Positions 8,093 to 17,162 of a DNA stretch of 55,435 bases are shown one piece after another; within the stretch, counting starts at the first letter, position 1, and each line of letters starts with the position of its first letter. Source of the DNA: CBDUEF01 sp018063485. Lineage in GTDB: Bacteria > Pseudomonadota > Alphaproteobacteria > Rhodobacterales > Rhodobacteraceae. The DNA is taken from the NCBI GenBank assembly GCA_037045435.1, contig JBAOID010000038.1:1-55435 (forward strand). Reading direction: 5' to 3'. The notes under the pieces were generated by a model that had not been told where the DNA came from, searched no databases, and saw only the letters and a list, made by a program, of their open reading frames with translations. The translations under genes were made by a program, and so were the position numbers.

Positions 8093-9064
8093 TCAGGGCA
8101 ACAGCACCGTTGCCCCCACCGTCCGGCGCGCCTCCATCTCGGTGTGAACCGCCCCGGCCTCACGCAGCGGGCGACTTGCCACCACATCAAGGCGCAGCGT
8201 TCCATCAATCATCCGGCGAAACAGATCGGCGCTGCGCTCCAGCAACTCGGCGCGGCTGGCCACATAATCAAACAGCACCGGCCTGATTGCCGTCAATGAC
8301 CCGGCGGCCAGATCAGACAAGGCGAAATCGCGGATCATCCCCGAGGATTGGCCGAAATTCACGAAAGTCCCGCGCCGTTGCAGGCATTTCAGCGATCCAC
8401 GCCAAGTGTCGGCCCCAACCGAATCATAAACTGCGGCGCATCCGGCGCCCTTGGTCAGGTGGGCCACTTCGGCCACGAAATCCTCGGCCCGATAGTCGAT
8501 CACATGGGCATAGCCATGCGCCCGCGCCAACGCCACTTTTTCCGGTCCCCCCGCCGTGCCGATGGCCGTTGCCCCCAGCGCCGCAAGCCAGGGCCCCAGC
8601 AACAACCCCACCCCGCCCGCCGCCGCATGAACCAGCACGGTATCACCGTGCTGCACCCGATAAGAGGACGTCACCAGATATTGCGCCGTCAGCCCTTTCA
8701 ACATCGCCCCGGCCACGGCCTGCGCCTCAAGGGCTTCGGGCAAGAGCACCAACCGCTCGGCAGGCACGATCCGGGCTTCGCGATAGGCCCCAAAGGGCAG
8801 CACATAGGCCACGCGATCCCCGATCCGCAGACCCGTAACGCCGTCGCCCAGCGCCTCGATCACGCCCACCGCCTCGGCTCCGGGGATCATTTCCGGCTCT
8901 GGCCAAGGGTAAAGGCCCGACCGGAAATAGATGTCGATGAAATTCACCCCGATGGCCAGATGGCGCAGCAGAGCCTCGCCCGCAGCGGGTGCACGGCCGG
9001 GCAAATCGCGCCATTCCATTACCTCGGGGCCACCCGGTGCCCGCGCCACCAATCCCTTGCCCAT
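8093..9064 (-). CDS. NADPH:quinone oxidoreductase, zinc-independent MDR family
   Basis: This 323-residue protein has a GroES-like N-terminal half with VNFIDIYFRSGLYP and PGAEAVGVIEALG, and a Rossmann half with the nucleotide motif AAAGGVG at residues 147-153. These mark the QOR group of the medium-chain dehydrogenase superfamily, which reduces quinones or enals with NADPH and lacks the catalytic zinc ligands. The size matches E. coli QorA (about 327 residues). It is the last gene of the minus-strand transporter operon, 9 nt after the AhpD-like gene, and ends against the nested repeat. Its in-operon substrate is unknown; detoxification of a reactive carbonyl is a guess. Confidence 0.8.
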   Translation of the reverse strand: MGKGLVARAPGGPEVMEWRDLPGRAPAAGEALLRHLAIGVNFIDIYFRSGLYPWPEPEMIPGAEAVGVIEALGDGVTGLRIGDRVAYVLPFGAYREARIVPAERLVLLPEALEAQAVAGAMLKGLTAQYLVTSSYRVQHGDTVLVHAAAGGVGLLLGPWLAALGATAIGTAGGPEKVALARAHGYAHVIDYRAEDFVAEVAHLTKGAGCAAVYDSVGADTWRGSLKCLQRRGTFVNFGQSSGMIRDFALSDLAAGSLTAIRPVLFDYVASRAELLERSADLFRRMIDGTLRLDVVASRPLREAGAVHTEMEARRTVGATVLLP

Positions 9065-9073
9065 GTTCGGCTC

Positions 9074-9478
9074 CTACCGCAAAAAGGCTTCATCCACCGG
9101 CAATTGCATCGCCGTGACAAGGTGATTTGTCTGCGCTGCAAGCCCGATCAGCGCCAGCAATTCGGCGTGTTGCGCATCCGTCATGCCTTTGGCGCGCGCC
9201 GCAGCAGTATGGGAATGCACGCAATACTGGCAGGCATTGGCGGTAGAAACCGCAATATAGATCATCTCTTGCACCACCGGCGCCAACTCGGTTTCTCCAG
9301 TCATCACGATTTTCAACTGACTCCAGGTCCGCGCCAGCAAATCGGGATGATTGGCCAGACCGCGCCAGAAATTATTCACGAAATCCGATTTCCGTGTGGC
9401 GCGGATATCCGCAAATACTTCGGCCACCACGGGATCAGCCGCCGCGTCCTCATCCGTCCAGAGCTTTACGGTTGCCAT
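9074..9478 (-). CDS. Carboxymuconolactone decarboxylase / AhpD-like protein
   Basis: This 134-residue helical protein carries the AhpD/CMD signature ACQYCVHSH, with Cys83, Cys86 and His90 as the redox-active or proton-relay site. The CxxC form is typical of AhpD-like alkylhydroperoxidases, whereas true gamma-carboxymuconolactone decarboxylases lack the cysteines. The start at 9478 (MATVKLW) follows a GAGGG ribosome site on the minus strand. It lies 13 nt after the class IV aminotransferase gene and 9 nt before the quinone oxidoreductase gene. Protection of the cell during catabolism of the imported substrate is a plausible but unproven role. Confidence 0.75.
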   Translation of the reverse strand: MATVKLWTDEDAAADPVVAEVFADIRATRKSDFVNNFWRGLANHPDLLARTWSQLKIVMTGETELAPVVQEMIYIAVSTANACQYCVHSHTAAARAKGMTDAQHAELLALIGLAAQTNHLVTAMQLPVDEAFLR

Positions 9479-9491
9479 GACTTTGCCCTCC

Positions 9492-10337
9492 TCAGGAATG
9501 TGCCCACTCAAAATACAACGCCCGTGCTTTTTGAGCGATTGGGCCAATGCCCAGCTTGCGACCTTCAAATTCAATGCAGGGCACCACCTTGGAGATATTC
9601 CCGGTCGAGAAAATCTCATCCGCCTCGTGAAAATCGGCGATGGTCAGCGTGACTTCCTGCACCTTGATGCCCACGCCGCGCAGCAGGCCAATCACCCGCT
9701 GCCGGGTGATCCCATTCAGAAAGGTGCCGTTGGGAACCGGCGTCCAAACCTCGCCACCCTTGGCAAGAAACACGTTTGCAGTGGCCAGTTCAGCAACATT
9801 GCCGTTCGCGTCACAGGTCAACGCATTCTGAAAGCCACGTGACTGCGCCTCGCGCACCATACGGGCGTTGTTGGCATAAAGACATGCAGCCTTGGCATTG
9901 ACCGGCATCACCTCCATCGTCGGGCGGCGAAAACGGGTTGTCGTCAGGGTAAAGCCGGTGGGCTGCGTCATCGGCATCGCCTCAAGGCACAGCGCGAAAT
10001 CGGTCGATTCCGGATCGGGCGGCAACACACCCGGCGCCGAGTCTTCGGCCCAATACATCGGGCGAATATAGGCATCGGTGCCGGCAGTGAATTTCTTCAG
10101 CCCGTCACGCGTCAATTGCGCAATCGCTTCACCGGTCAGCGTTGGTTTCAGGCCCAGCGCCAAGGCCGAATCGTTGACGCGTGCGGTGTGGCGATCCAGA
10201 TCGGGTGTCACACCCTCAAACAACCGCGCGCCATCAAACACCAGACTGCCTAGCCAGGTCGCGTGGGACGACGCGCCCAAGATCCGCAAATCGCCCTGAT
10301 GCCAGTCTCCGCGCCAATAGGTCCAGGTTTCAGCCAT
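9492..10337 (-). CDS. PLP-dependent class IV aminotransferase (branched-chain aminotransferase-like)
   Basis: This 281-residue protein matches the fold type IV aminotransferases: GSLVFDGARLFEG near the start, IRPMYWAEDS, the PLP lysine Lys149 in VNAKAACLYANN, the cofactor-binding NVAELATANVFL, and the NGITRQRVI loop. The ATG at 10337 is preferred because GAAGGA lies about 8 nt upstream; an upstream TTG would use that ribosome site as coding sequence. It is shorter than IlvE of E. coli (about 309 residues), and a D-amino-acid or specialised transaminase cannot be excluded. Its place inside a sugar-transport operon suggests that the substrate or its keto product carries or receives an amino group. 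Confidence 0.75.
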   Translation of the reverse strand: MAETWTYWRGDWHQGDLRILGASSHATWLGSLVFDGARLFEGVTPDLDRHTARVNDSALALGLKPTLTGEAIAQLTRDGLKKFTAGTDAYIRPMYWAEDSAPGVLPPDPESTDFALCLEAMPMTQPTGFTLTTTRFRRPTMEVMPVNAKAACLYANNARMVREAQSRGFQNALTCDANGNVAELATANVFLAKGGEVWTPVPNGTFLNGITRQRVIGLLRGVGIKVQEVTLTIADFHEADEIFSTGNISKVVPCIEFEGRKLGIGPIAQKARALYFEWAHS

Positions 10338-10348
10338 GATCTTTTCCT

Positions 10349-11845
10349 TCAATGAACAGCCGCATACATGATCTTTTCTTCGCTTGCCTCGACAGGCGAA
10401 AGTTCTTCCACAATCCGCCCCTGACGGCAGACCAAAATCCGGTCCGAAAGGTTCAGGGCCTCAGGCAGGTAGGATGAAATCATCACCACCGCGAGGCCAG
10501 AATCGGCCAGATCGTTGATAATTTTGTGAATTTCGGCAATAGCGGCAACATCGACGCCGCGCGTCGGCTCGTCAAAGATCACCAGCCGGGGCTGTTGCAC
10601 CAGGCCCTTGCCGATCACCACCTTTTGCTGATTGCCGCCCGAAAGCTCTACCACCCGCGCATTTTCGTTGATCGCGCGAATGTTCAGCCGCGCCGCCCAA
10701 TCCGCAGCCAGTGCTTTCATCTCGGACATCCGCACGAATATGCCGCCCTGTCCCCGCGCGGCCAGCTTGCCGCCAAACAGGTTTTCGGCCACCGACATCG
10801 TGTCAAAGAACCCTTCGGTTTTACGATCTTCGGTCACATAAACAATCCCGTCAGCCACCGCTTCGGCGGGTGTCAGATAGCGCACGGGCTTGTCGTCCAA
10901 TTCCACCGTGCCACCGCGCAAGAAATCGCGCTTGGTGATCCCCGCCACGATCTTGAACGTCTCGGTCCGCCCTGATCCGATCAGACCAAACACCCCGGTG
11001 ATCTGCCCCGCAAATACCGAAAACGAAGTATTGCGCACCATACGGCCTTGGGAAATATCCTGAACCGACAAAACCTTACGCCCGGCTTTGCGAAGGGCCG
11101 CCTTGTCGCGTGGTTGATACAAAGCGCCCGACAGCGTACGGCCCACCATCGCCGCGATAATCTTGTCACGGTCAAACCCCGCCGTATCGCCATGCGCGAC
11201 CAACTCGCCGTCGCGCAAGATCGTGATCCGGTCAGCGATCTGCAATGCCTCTTCCAATGCATGGCTGATGAACACAATCGCCACCCCGCGCGCCTTTAGC
11301 CGACGCAGCAGTGCAAAGAAATGCCGCTTTTCCTCGGGTGTCAACGAGGCCGTCGGTTCATCGAAAATGATCACGCGGGCGTTGTGGTGCACCGCGCGGG
11401 CGATCTCGACCATCTGCCGCTTTGCCGCGCCGAGGGTTTCCACCATCGCAGTCGGGTCCACGGCAAAATTCAACGATTGCAGGAATTGCTGCGCCGAAAT
11501 GTAAGTTCCACGCAACCGATTGAGAAATTTCTCAGAGCCAAGGTAAAGATTCTGCGCCACCGTCATCGACGGCACCAGGCTGGTTTCCTGAAACACCATC
11601 GCAATCCCGGCTTCAAGCGCCTCACTTGGGGTGGCAAAGGCAACCTCTTGCCCATCCAGCAGCATTCGCCCGCTGCTTGGTGCCACCACCCCGGCCATCA
11701 TTTTGGTCAGCGTCGATTTCCCCGCACCATTTTCACCAAGCAGTGCATGGATCTCCCCTGCCCGCAGATCGAAATCCACCGCCCGCACCGCCGGAACCCC
11801 GCGATAGGCCTTGGATATCCGCTCCATCTGCACGATCGGCTGCAT
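10349..11845 (-). CDS. Sugar ABC transporter ATP-binding protein, RbsA/MglA type (double ATPase)
   Basis: This protein of about 498 residues has two nucleotide-binding domains, as in RbsA and MglA. Domain 1 has Walker A GENGAGKST, the relaxed signature GAAKRQMVEIARA and Walker B VIIFDEPTASL. Domain 2 has a degenerate Walker A (GLIGSGRTE), signature LSGGNQQKVVIGK and LVIFDEPTRGVD. One catalytically weak second site is normal in this class. The ATG at 11845 overlaps the preceding stop as TGATG; a GTG lies 3 nt upstream. It energises the two RbsC-like permeases encoded upstream in the same operon. The substrate is unknown. Confidence 0.88.
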   Translation of the reverse strand: MQPIVQMERISKAYRGVPAVRAVDFDLRAGEIHALLGENGAGKSTLTKMMAGVVAPSSGRMLLDGQEVAFATPSEALEAGIAMVFQETSLVPSMTVAQNLYLGSEKFLNRLRGTYISAQQFLQSLNFAVDPTAMVETLGAAKRQMVEIARAVHHNARVIIFDEPTASLTPEEKRHFFALLRRLKARGVAIVFISHALEEALQIADRITILRDGELVAHGDTAGFDRDKIIAAMVGRTLSGALYQPRDKAALRKAGRKVLSVQDISQGRMVRNTSFSVFAGQITGVFGLIGSGRTETFKIVAGITKRDFLRGGTVELDDKPVRYLTPAEAVADGIVYVTEDRKTEGFFDTMSVAENLFGGKLAARGQGGIFVRMSEMKALAADWAARLNIRAINENARVVELSGGNQQKVVIGKGLVQQPRLVIFDEPTRGVDVAAIAEIHKIINDLADSGLAVVMISSYLPEALNLSDRILVCRQGRIVEELSPVEASEEKIMYAAVH

Positions 11846-12876
11846 CACATGCCCCCTTTGTGCACTATCACAGCATTGCCGCCCTTGCTGGCCATGAACA
11901 CCCGCCCCTCAGCCTCGACCACAGAGGTCACCCCATGGCGACGGCCATCGGCTCGGCTGTGCAAGCTGGATTTCGGGGCCATCCCGGCATCCAAACGGAC
12001 CACCAGCCCATAAGACCGGCTTGGCGACCACGCCTTATGCGTTCCCATCATCCGAATACCGCCGCATTGCATCGGCTCCAGAAAGCTCTGGCCTGAATGC
12101 AACGCCGGGGCAATCCAATGCTCGCGTGCAATCTCAGCCATCATGTCGCGGCGATAATGCTTGTCTTGCAGCACAAATTCGATCAACCGATTGCGCGGCG
12201 CGAAAACTGCCAACCAAGCCCCATCAGGTGCAGGCGTCAGCCGCGCCGGATAACCCGGCAGATCGCTGAGCAGCGGGGTCACGCGCCCAGTTTCCAACCG
12301 TACCAGCCGATGCCGCCAGCTTTCGCTTACAATCACCCCGCTGGCATCAGGCAGCAAGCCATAGGGCCATGCCAGATTGGCAGCCTCACGCGTAAAGCCA
12401 GCGCCACGCCCTCGCCGCCAAACCGATCCGCTCGCGCCATGCTCCATCAGATCAACAACCCAGCCGGTTGCCGGGTGCCGTGCCGATCCATTCGCCAGCC
12501 AGAGCGCGCCGTCCAGCCCATAGGCCAGCGCCGTGATGCACCCGATTTCCCCTGGCAGCGGCACCGCTATGCCGCTCTCACTCAGTCGCCCATCATCCGT
12601 AGCCACCGCCAGCCGCCCCTCGGGCGACACTGCCAGCGCCGTCACCTCAGCGGGAAACTCGGCCACTTCGATCAACTTGCCTTCGGAAACTTCCAGCACT
12701 TCTGCACCCGAAGAACACAAAAGCCGCCCCTCATGCCACAGCAGATTGTCGGGCGCGGTCAGACCCACCAGCACCGGCGCATCATCAAGGGCGGTGTTGG
12801 CCTGCAAGGCCCCATCCAGCGGAGGGATGGTGATTGCCTTGCTGCGAAACAGATCAAGGATCGGGTCAAAGATCAT
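11845..12876 (-). CDS. SMP-30/gluconolactonase-like beta-propeller protein
   Basis: The product has 343 residues with no signal peptide or membrane segment. Repeated blade-like segments (VTALAVSPEGRLAVATDDG, ITALAYGLDGALWLANGS, WPYGLLPDASGVIVSESW, LPGYPARLTPAPDGAWLAVF) match the SMP-30/strictosidine-synthase-like propeller superfamily, which includes metal-dependent lactonases. The ATGA overlap with the upstream fusion gene fixes the start at 12876. The propeller domain of that neighbour is homologous (both have an ESW..R(L/I)xR and LPGYP/MPGYPDN motif), so this gene may be a duplicated stand-alone copy. Lactone hydrolysis after uptake is the likely role, but the enzyme activity is not proven by sequence. 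Confidence 0.75.
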   Translation of the reverse strand: MIFDPILDLFRSKAITIPPLDGALQANTALDDAPVLVGLTAPDNLLWHEGRLLCSSGAEVLEVSEGKLIEVAEFPAEVTALAVSPEGRLAVATDDGRLSESGIAVPLPGEIGCITALAYGLDGALWLANGSARHPATGWVVDLMEHGASGSVWRRGRGAGFTREAANLAWPYGLLPDASGVIVSESWRHRLVRLETGRVTPLLSDLPGYPARLTPAPDGAWLAVFAPRNRLIEFVLQDKHYRRDMMAEIAREHWIAPALHSGQSFLEPMQCGGIRMMGTHKAWSPSRSYGLVVRLDAGMAPKSSLHSRADGRRHGVTSVVEAEGRVFMASKGGNAVIVHKGGM

Positions 12877-14996
12877 GGCCGCCCCTCCCAATAAGAGCGG
12901 TTCGATGTCCAATTCGGATCGGCGCTGTCAATCTTGATCCGCCCGATCCGGTTGTTCAGGATGCCGCCGATATAGAGATAGCCCTTATGCTCACGCATCG
13001 AGGTCACCATCGGATGCGACTCGCCGCTCAGATCACCAAGGGTTTGCAGAATTTCTCCGGCCTCGTTGAATTTCACCACACCGCCAGTGTTGATATTGGG
13101 AAACAGCCAGTCATCTTGCGGCAAACGCCGCGCCATCCGCTTGCGCATTCCAGGATGCCGCAAGCTAAGGTCAAAGCTGGGCGTCCGCATCCCCAGCCAC
13201 GCCATCCAATAGGTGCCATCACTGGCGCGGTTGATGTTATCGGGATAACCCGGCATGTCGCGAATTACACATTCCGCGGTGCCGGCCTTTGGCCCCTCCA
13301 GCCAATAGCGATGAATCCGGCAAGCCCAGCTTTCGCAGAAAAACAGCGACTTGTTGTCATGCGCCATCGTCACGCCATTGGTATAGCGATAGCCATCCAG
13401 CAAAGTTTTCGTCTTGCCGGTGGCAGGATCATAAACCAACAGCCGTCCGGTGGCGCGGTTTTCAATGGAATCCAGCGTCCAGTCATGCGCGTCATAGCGC
13501 TTGGTGGAATCGGTGAAATAAACCTTGCCATCCGGGGCGATGTCCAGATCATTTGGGTCGCGCAACCGCGCATCATCAACAATGGATGTCCAGGACCGCC
13601 GCGTTTCCGCTGACAACCGCGTCACGGTCCGGTTAGGCGCAATCTGATACAGCCCCATCGCCCCGACGCAAGACAGCAGATTTCCGGCGCGATCAAAGGC
13701 CAGCCCCAAAGGAAAGCCGCCGATATGCGCGAATACCTCGGAACGGGTATAGTCCGGCGCAAAAAACCGCACGATTTCGCCATGCCTCGTGCCGCAGTAA
13801 AGATGATCCTCGTTGTCAAGGATCACATCCTCTGGCCCTTCCAATTCACCCAGACCAATCGCTTCGGCTTGTGACAGGTGGCTGTTCAGCTCATAACTGG
13901 TGCCTGATCCCGGCACGGCGCTTTGCGTCTCGCCCATGCGCAGATACACCGGGGCGACGTAAACCTCATTCAGAACCTTGTGCCGGTTCTTCAACCAACG
14001 AATATCAATCGTGACCGCGACCGCCAGCAACAGGCCCAGCACCATCTGATTGGTGCCAGTGCCATAGCCCAACCGGATCAGCCCGTTGGTCATCACCAAC
14101 ACAATCACCGCCCCCATCAACCCCTTGACCACCGAACCGCGACCGCCACCCAGGCTGTTGCCACCCACCACCGCAGCCGTCAGCGCCAGAATCTCCAGCC
14201 CTTGCCCGGTTCCCGGCCCCGCGCCTGACAGGCGCGTGGCTATCAAAAAACCTGCTGTGGCCGAACACATGCCGGAAAACACATAGGTCAGAAACACCAT
14301 CCGCCTGACCCTGATCCCGGCATTATGCGCCGAGCGCCGAGAGCCACCAATCGCCAGAACATGCCACCCCGGCCGCGACCGCGTCAGCGCGACATGGGTG
14401 ATCACCGCCAAAACCAGCGCCGCCACCACCGAAACCGCCAACCCGCCCAGCGTGCCGTCGCCAATGAAATCCCACAGATCCGAACTGGCATCGGAAAGCT
14501 GCACCCGAACGCCGAAGGTTACCACCAGAATGTCATAGATCGCGCGGCCGATGGTAAAGGTCACCAGCGTCGTCAAAAACGCCCGCAGTCGCAAAAAGCC
14601 GATCAGATAGCCGTTGATCGCCCCGAAAGCCGTCCCCGTCGCCAACGCCGCCAGAAATGCCACCCCGGTCGGCAGGTTGAAGATGAAGAACGACGCCACC
14701 GAGGCAAAGGCCGACAGGGCAAAGATCGACCCCACCGAAAGATCAATCCCGCCGCCCAGCATCACCACGGACAGACCAATCACCACCAGCGAGAACTCAC
14801 CCAACTGGCGGGTGGAATCCTGCAAAGACCCCAGATTGAAAAATCCGGGGATTGCTGTGCCAAACACCGCAACCACCACGACCAGCGCCAGAAACGGAAT
14901 CGCATTATCGGTCCAGCGCTTTTGCAAGATCTCGCCAATGGCATGATCGGGCACGCTATTGTAGCGCCAGGCTTGCAGCCGTTCGCGGAAATTCAT
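12873..14996 (-). CDS. ABC transporter permease fused to an SMP-30-like beta-propeller domain
   Basis: The product has 707 residues. Residues 1 to about 345 form an RbsC-type permease with many hydrophobic helices and the family motif LGGGIDLSVGSIFALSAF. After a hydrophilic linker, residues of about 385-707 form a strictosidine-synthase/SMP-30-like propeller (GPEDVILDNEDHLYCGT, LRDPNDLDIAPDGKVYFTDS, CESWACRIHRYWL, MPGYPDNINRASDGTYW). The reading frame runs through without interruption. RbsC-type permeases normally end near residue 330 with the C terminus in the cytoplasm, so the propeller should face the cytoplasm at the pore exit. The neighbouring stand-alone propeller gene is translationally coupled. 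Channelling imported lactone to a hydrolase is an attractive but unproven reading. Confidence 0.88.
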   Translation of the reverse strand: MNFRERLQAWRYNSVPDHAIGEILQKRWTDNAIPFLALVVVVAVFGTAIPGFFNLGSLQDSTRQLGEFSLVVIGLSVVMLGGGIDLSVGSIFALSAFASVASFFIFNLPTGVAFLAALATGTAFGAINGYLIGFLRLRAFLTTLVTFTIGRAIYDILVVTFGVRVQLSDASSDLWDFIGDGTLGGLAVSVVAALVLAVITHVALTRSRPGWHVLAIGGSRRSAHNAGIRVRRMVFLTYVFSGMCSATAGFLIATRLSGAGPGTGQGLEILALTAAVVGGNSLGGGRGSVVKGLMGAVIVLVMTNGLIRLGYGTGTNQMVLGLLLAVAVTIDIRWLKNRHKVLNEVYVAPVYLRMGETQSAVPGSGTSYELNSHLSQAEAIGLGELEGPEDVILDNEDHLYCGTRHGEIVRFFAPDYTRSEVFAHIGGFPLGLAFDRAGNLLSCVGAMGLYQIAPNRTVTRLSAETRRSWTSIVDDARLRDPNDLDIAPDGKVYFTDSTKRYDAHDWTLDSIENRATGRLLVYDPATGKTKTLLDGYRYTNGVTMAHDNKSLFFCESWACRIHRYWLEGPKAGTAECVIRDMPGYPDNINRASDGTYWMAWLGMRTPSFDLSLRHPGMRKRMARRLPQDDWLFPNINTGGVVKFNEAGEILQTLGDLSGESHPMVTSMREHKGYLYIGGILNNRIGRIKIDSADPNWTSNRSYWEGRP

Positions 14997-15022
14997 CGCA
15001 ACTCCGTCGGAAATCAGGAGAA

Positions 15023-15048
15023 GCGGGCGGTCAGTTCAGGCCGCCCGC
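15023..15048 (-). terminator. Hairpin after the binding-protein gene
   Basis: An 8-bp perfect stem, GCGGGCGG with CCGCCCGC, and a 10-nt loop lie 12 nt past the stop of the periplasmic binding protein gene, before the fused permease gene. No T-run follows, so mRNA stabilisation or partial termination is more likely than full termination. It parallels the hairpin after aglE. Confidence 0.5.
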
Positions 15049-15059
15049 AACAACGCCGT

Positions 15060-16076
15060 TCAGGGATTCATCGCTTGCAGGGCCTTCAAAGACCAGCAGC
15101 TATCGGGCCGCATGTTGGCCTTGGTAGTGGCCTGCTCCAGCGTGTAGATATAGGCACTTGTGGTTCCGGGCGCGATGCCGCTTTGCAGAAGATACTTGAT
15201 CATCGCCACCAGATCACCGCCTTCACGCACCAACTCGGTCATCACCACGGCGCTATAGGTGCCGTTGGCAATCATATCGCAATCTGCTGCCTGCTCACCG
15301 CCGCCGGTTGTCACCAATGCAACCTTATCTTGCAAGCCTGCATCCCGGATCGCCGCCGCCGCGCCCGACGCATCGCCATCCCAGAAATCAATCACCGCAC
15401 AGATATCGGGATTTTGCTGCAACATCGTCGCCGTCACGGTCCGCGACGTGGTCGGATCCCAGTTGGATACCGGCTTGGCCACCACCGAATATGAGGGATC
15501 GGCATCCAGCACCTTCATGATGCCTTCATACTGATAGAGGCTTGTCGCGTTCACCTCATCGCCCTGCACCAGGCCGATCTTTTTCGACGAGCCTTCGCCG
15601 CAGGCATCCATCGCAGCCTTGGCTTCCAAAGCGCCCAGATTGGTCCAGTCGCTGCCGAAATAGGCATCGGCCTTGAAATTCGCCGGGTTGTCCAGCAGCA
15701 GCACATAAATCCCCGCCGCCTGCGCCTTCTTCATCAGCTTGGAATAAGAGTTCAAATCCGGCGGCATCACGATCAGCACATCGGGCCGAGGTGTTGCCGA
15801 AATCGCCTCGGTGATGGCCTGTGCGCCCGCTTCGGTACTCCAGTTCGGGTCACGGGTCTCGAATGTGCCGCCAAAGGCCGTCACCTCGCGTTGCAAGATC
15901 GCGGCCCAGCCTTGCGCCAGATCCATCCCCATCGCCAGCGGCACCATGACCACATGCTTGCCGTTCAGCGCCTTGGCATATGCGGCGGGGCCTTCATCGC
16001 TATCGGCCCGTGCCACTCCTGAAATCATCAGGCCTGCAAAAGCCGTCGCTGCCGCCAGTGTCTTGATCAGTTTCAT
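15060..16076 (-). CDS. Sugar ABC transporter periplasmic substrate-binding protein (RbsB-like)
   Basis: This 338-residue protein has a signal peptide (MKLIKTLAAATAFAGLMISG, likely cut after ARA) and a type I periplasmic-binding fold of the Peripla_BP_4 kind: KHVVMVPLAMGMDLAQGW, QAITEAISATPRPDVLIVMP, a hinge near GIYVLLLDNPANF, and CAVIDFWDGDASGAAAAI. Such proteins capture pentoses, hexoses or related small polar molecules for RbsC-type permeases. It lies between the two permease genes of the operon. Two cysteines (in MDACGEG and QNPDICAV) could form a disulfide. The ligand cannot be assigned. Confidence 0.85.
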   Translation of the reverse strand: MKLIKTLAAATAFAGLMISGVARADSDEGPAAYAKALNGKHVVMVPLAMGMDLAQGWAAILQREVTAFGGTFETRDPNWSTEAGAQAITEAISATPRPDVLIVMPPDLNSYSKLMKKAQAAGIYVLLLDNPANFKADAYFGSDWTNLGALEAKAAMDACGEGSSKKIGLVQGDEVNATSLYQYEGIMKVLDADPSYSVVAKPVSNWDPTTSRTVTATMLQQNPDICAVIDFWDGDASGAAAAIRDAGLQDKVALVTTGGGEQAADCDMIANGTYSAVVMTELVREGGDLVAMIKYLLQSGIAPGTTSAYIYTLEQATTKANMRPDSCWSLKALQAMNP

Positions 16077-16129
16077 CTTTCACCTCGCTTTTGGTTGTTG
16101 CTTGCCTGCTTGACCGCAGGGTCTTGTTT

Positions 16130-17125
16130 TCAGATATCGCCCTGCTGCGCGGTCTGTTCATCGCGCGGGTTCACCACACCGTCGACAATGATCGCCACCA
16201 GCAAGATGGTTGATTTGATAAGATTCTGATATAGTTGCGGAATATCAATGATCGTCATCGTGTTCATCATGGTTCCGATCAGCGCCGCCCCAATGAGAAC
16301 ATTGCGTACTCCGCCCTTGCCACCCGAAAGCCCGATACCGCCGATCACCGCCACCAGCACGATGTCATAAAGCAGCGTGGAGTTGACCACACGGGTATTG
16401 ATGGATTGCAGGCTTGCCGCCGTCAGCAATCCGGCCACAAAAGCGGCCAGCGCCGAAAGCAGATAGCGCAACACCAACATCGGCCGCACTGGCATCCCGG
16501 CATTGCGCGCGGCTGCCGGATTGTCGCCAGCGTAATAGACATAGCGGCCCCATTTGGTGAAGCGCAGGAACAGAAACACCGCAAAAGCGAGCGCTGCAAA
16601 GATGTAGACATCCACTGGAATCCCCACCGGCCGCATTTGCCCCAGCCCGATGATCCAATGGCCACCGGGTACCGAAACCGCATCCTGCGGGATCAATTGC
16701 GATCTGACAAAACCGAAAACGAAAGATCCACTGGCCAGCGTCACGAAAATTGCAGGCACCTCGGCATAGGCCACCAAAAACCCGTTTGCCAACCCAACCG
16801 CCAGCACTCCGGCCAAGGCTAGGCCCAGCGCCGCGCCATCCGTCATCCCTGAAGCCAGGAGCTGCAAATACCAGGCGACCGACATCGCCATTACAGCCAC
16901 CATCGACAGGTCTATCCCCCGCCCAATGACCACCACCGACATGCCCAGCGCCAAGATCCCCAGCACCGAAACCGACCGCACAATCGCAATCAGGTTCCCC
17001 ACCGTCAGAAATCCGGGCAAAGCCGCAGCCGCAGCCAGAAAGATCAGCACGGTGATCCAAAGCACAATGCGTTCCTGATTAAGGCTGCTCAAGAATTTCC
17101 CCGGCACAGCGCCCATTGCCGTCAC
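16130..17125 (-). CDS. Sugar ABC transporter permease, RbsC-like
   Basis: This 331-residue inner-membrane protein has about ten hydrophobic helices and the RbsC-family motif VVVIGRGIDLSMVAVMAMS. The C-terminal region GGIGLSGGKGGVRNVLIGAAL is typical of the class. It is the first gene of the minus-strand importer operon and the natural partner of the fused permease downstream. The start is uncertain: GTG at 17125 follows a G-rich stretch, and ATG at 17116 follows AGGTG. Both keep the first helix (IVLWITVLIFLAAAAALPGF) intact. Confidence 0.87.
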   Translation of the reverse strand: MTAMGAVPGKFLSSLNQERIVLWITVLIFLAAAAALPGFLTVGNLIAIVRSVSVLGILALGMSVVVIGRGIDLSMVAVMAMSVAWYLQLLASGMTDGAALGLALAGVLAVGLANGFLVAYAEVPAIFVTLASGSFVFGFVRSQLIPQDAVSVPGGHWIIGLGQMRPVGIPVDVYIFAALAFAVFLFLRFTKWGRYVYYAGDNPAAARNAGMPVRPMLVLRYLLSALAAFVAGLLTAASLQSINTRVVNSTLLYDIVLVAVIGGIGLSGGKGGVRNVLIGAALIGTMMNTMTIIDIPQLYQNLIKSTILLVAIIVDGVVNPRDEQTAQQGDI

Positions 17126-17162
17126 CTGCCCCCAAATCAGCGCTGCGCCGCACCCCGGCGCA

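Noticed and set aside
14325..15494. Plus-strand open frame of 389 codons opposite the permease fusion and binding protein
   Set aside because: Arg/Gln/His-rich shadow translation across two real genes and their gap; no recognisable domain.
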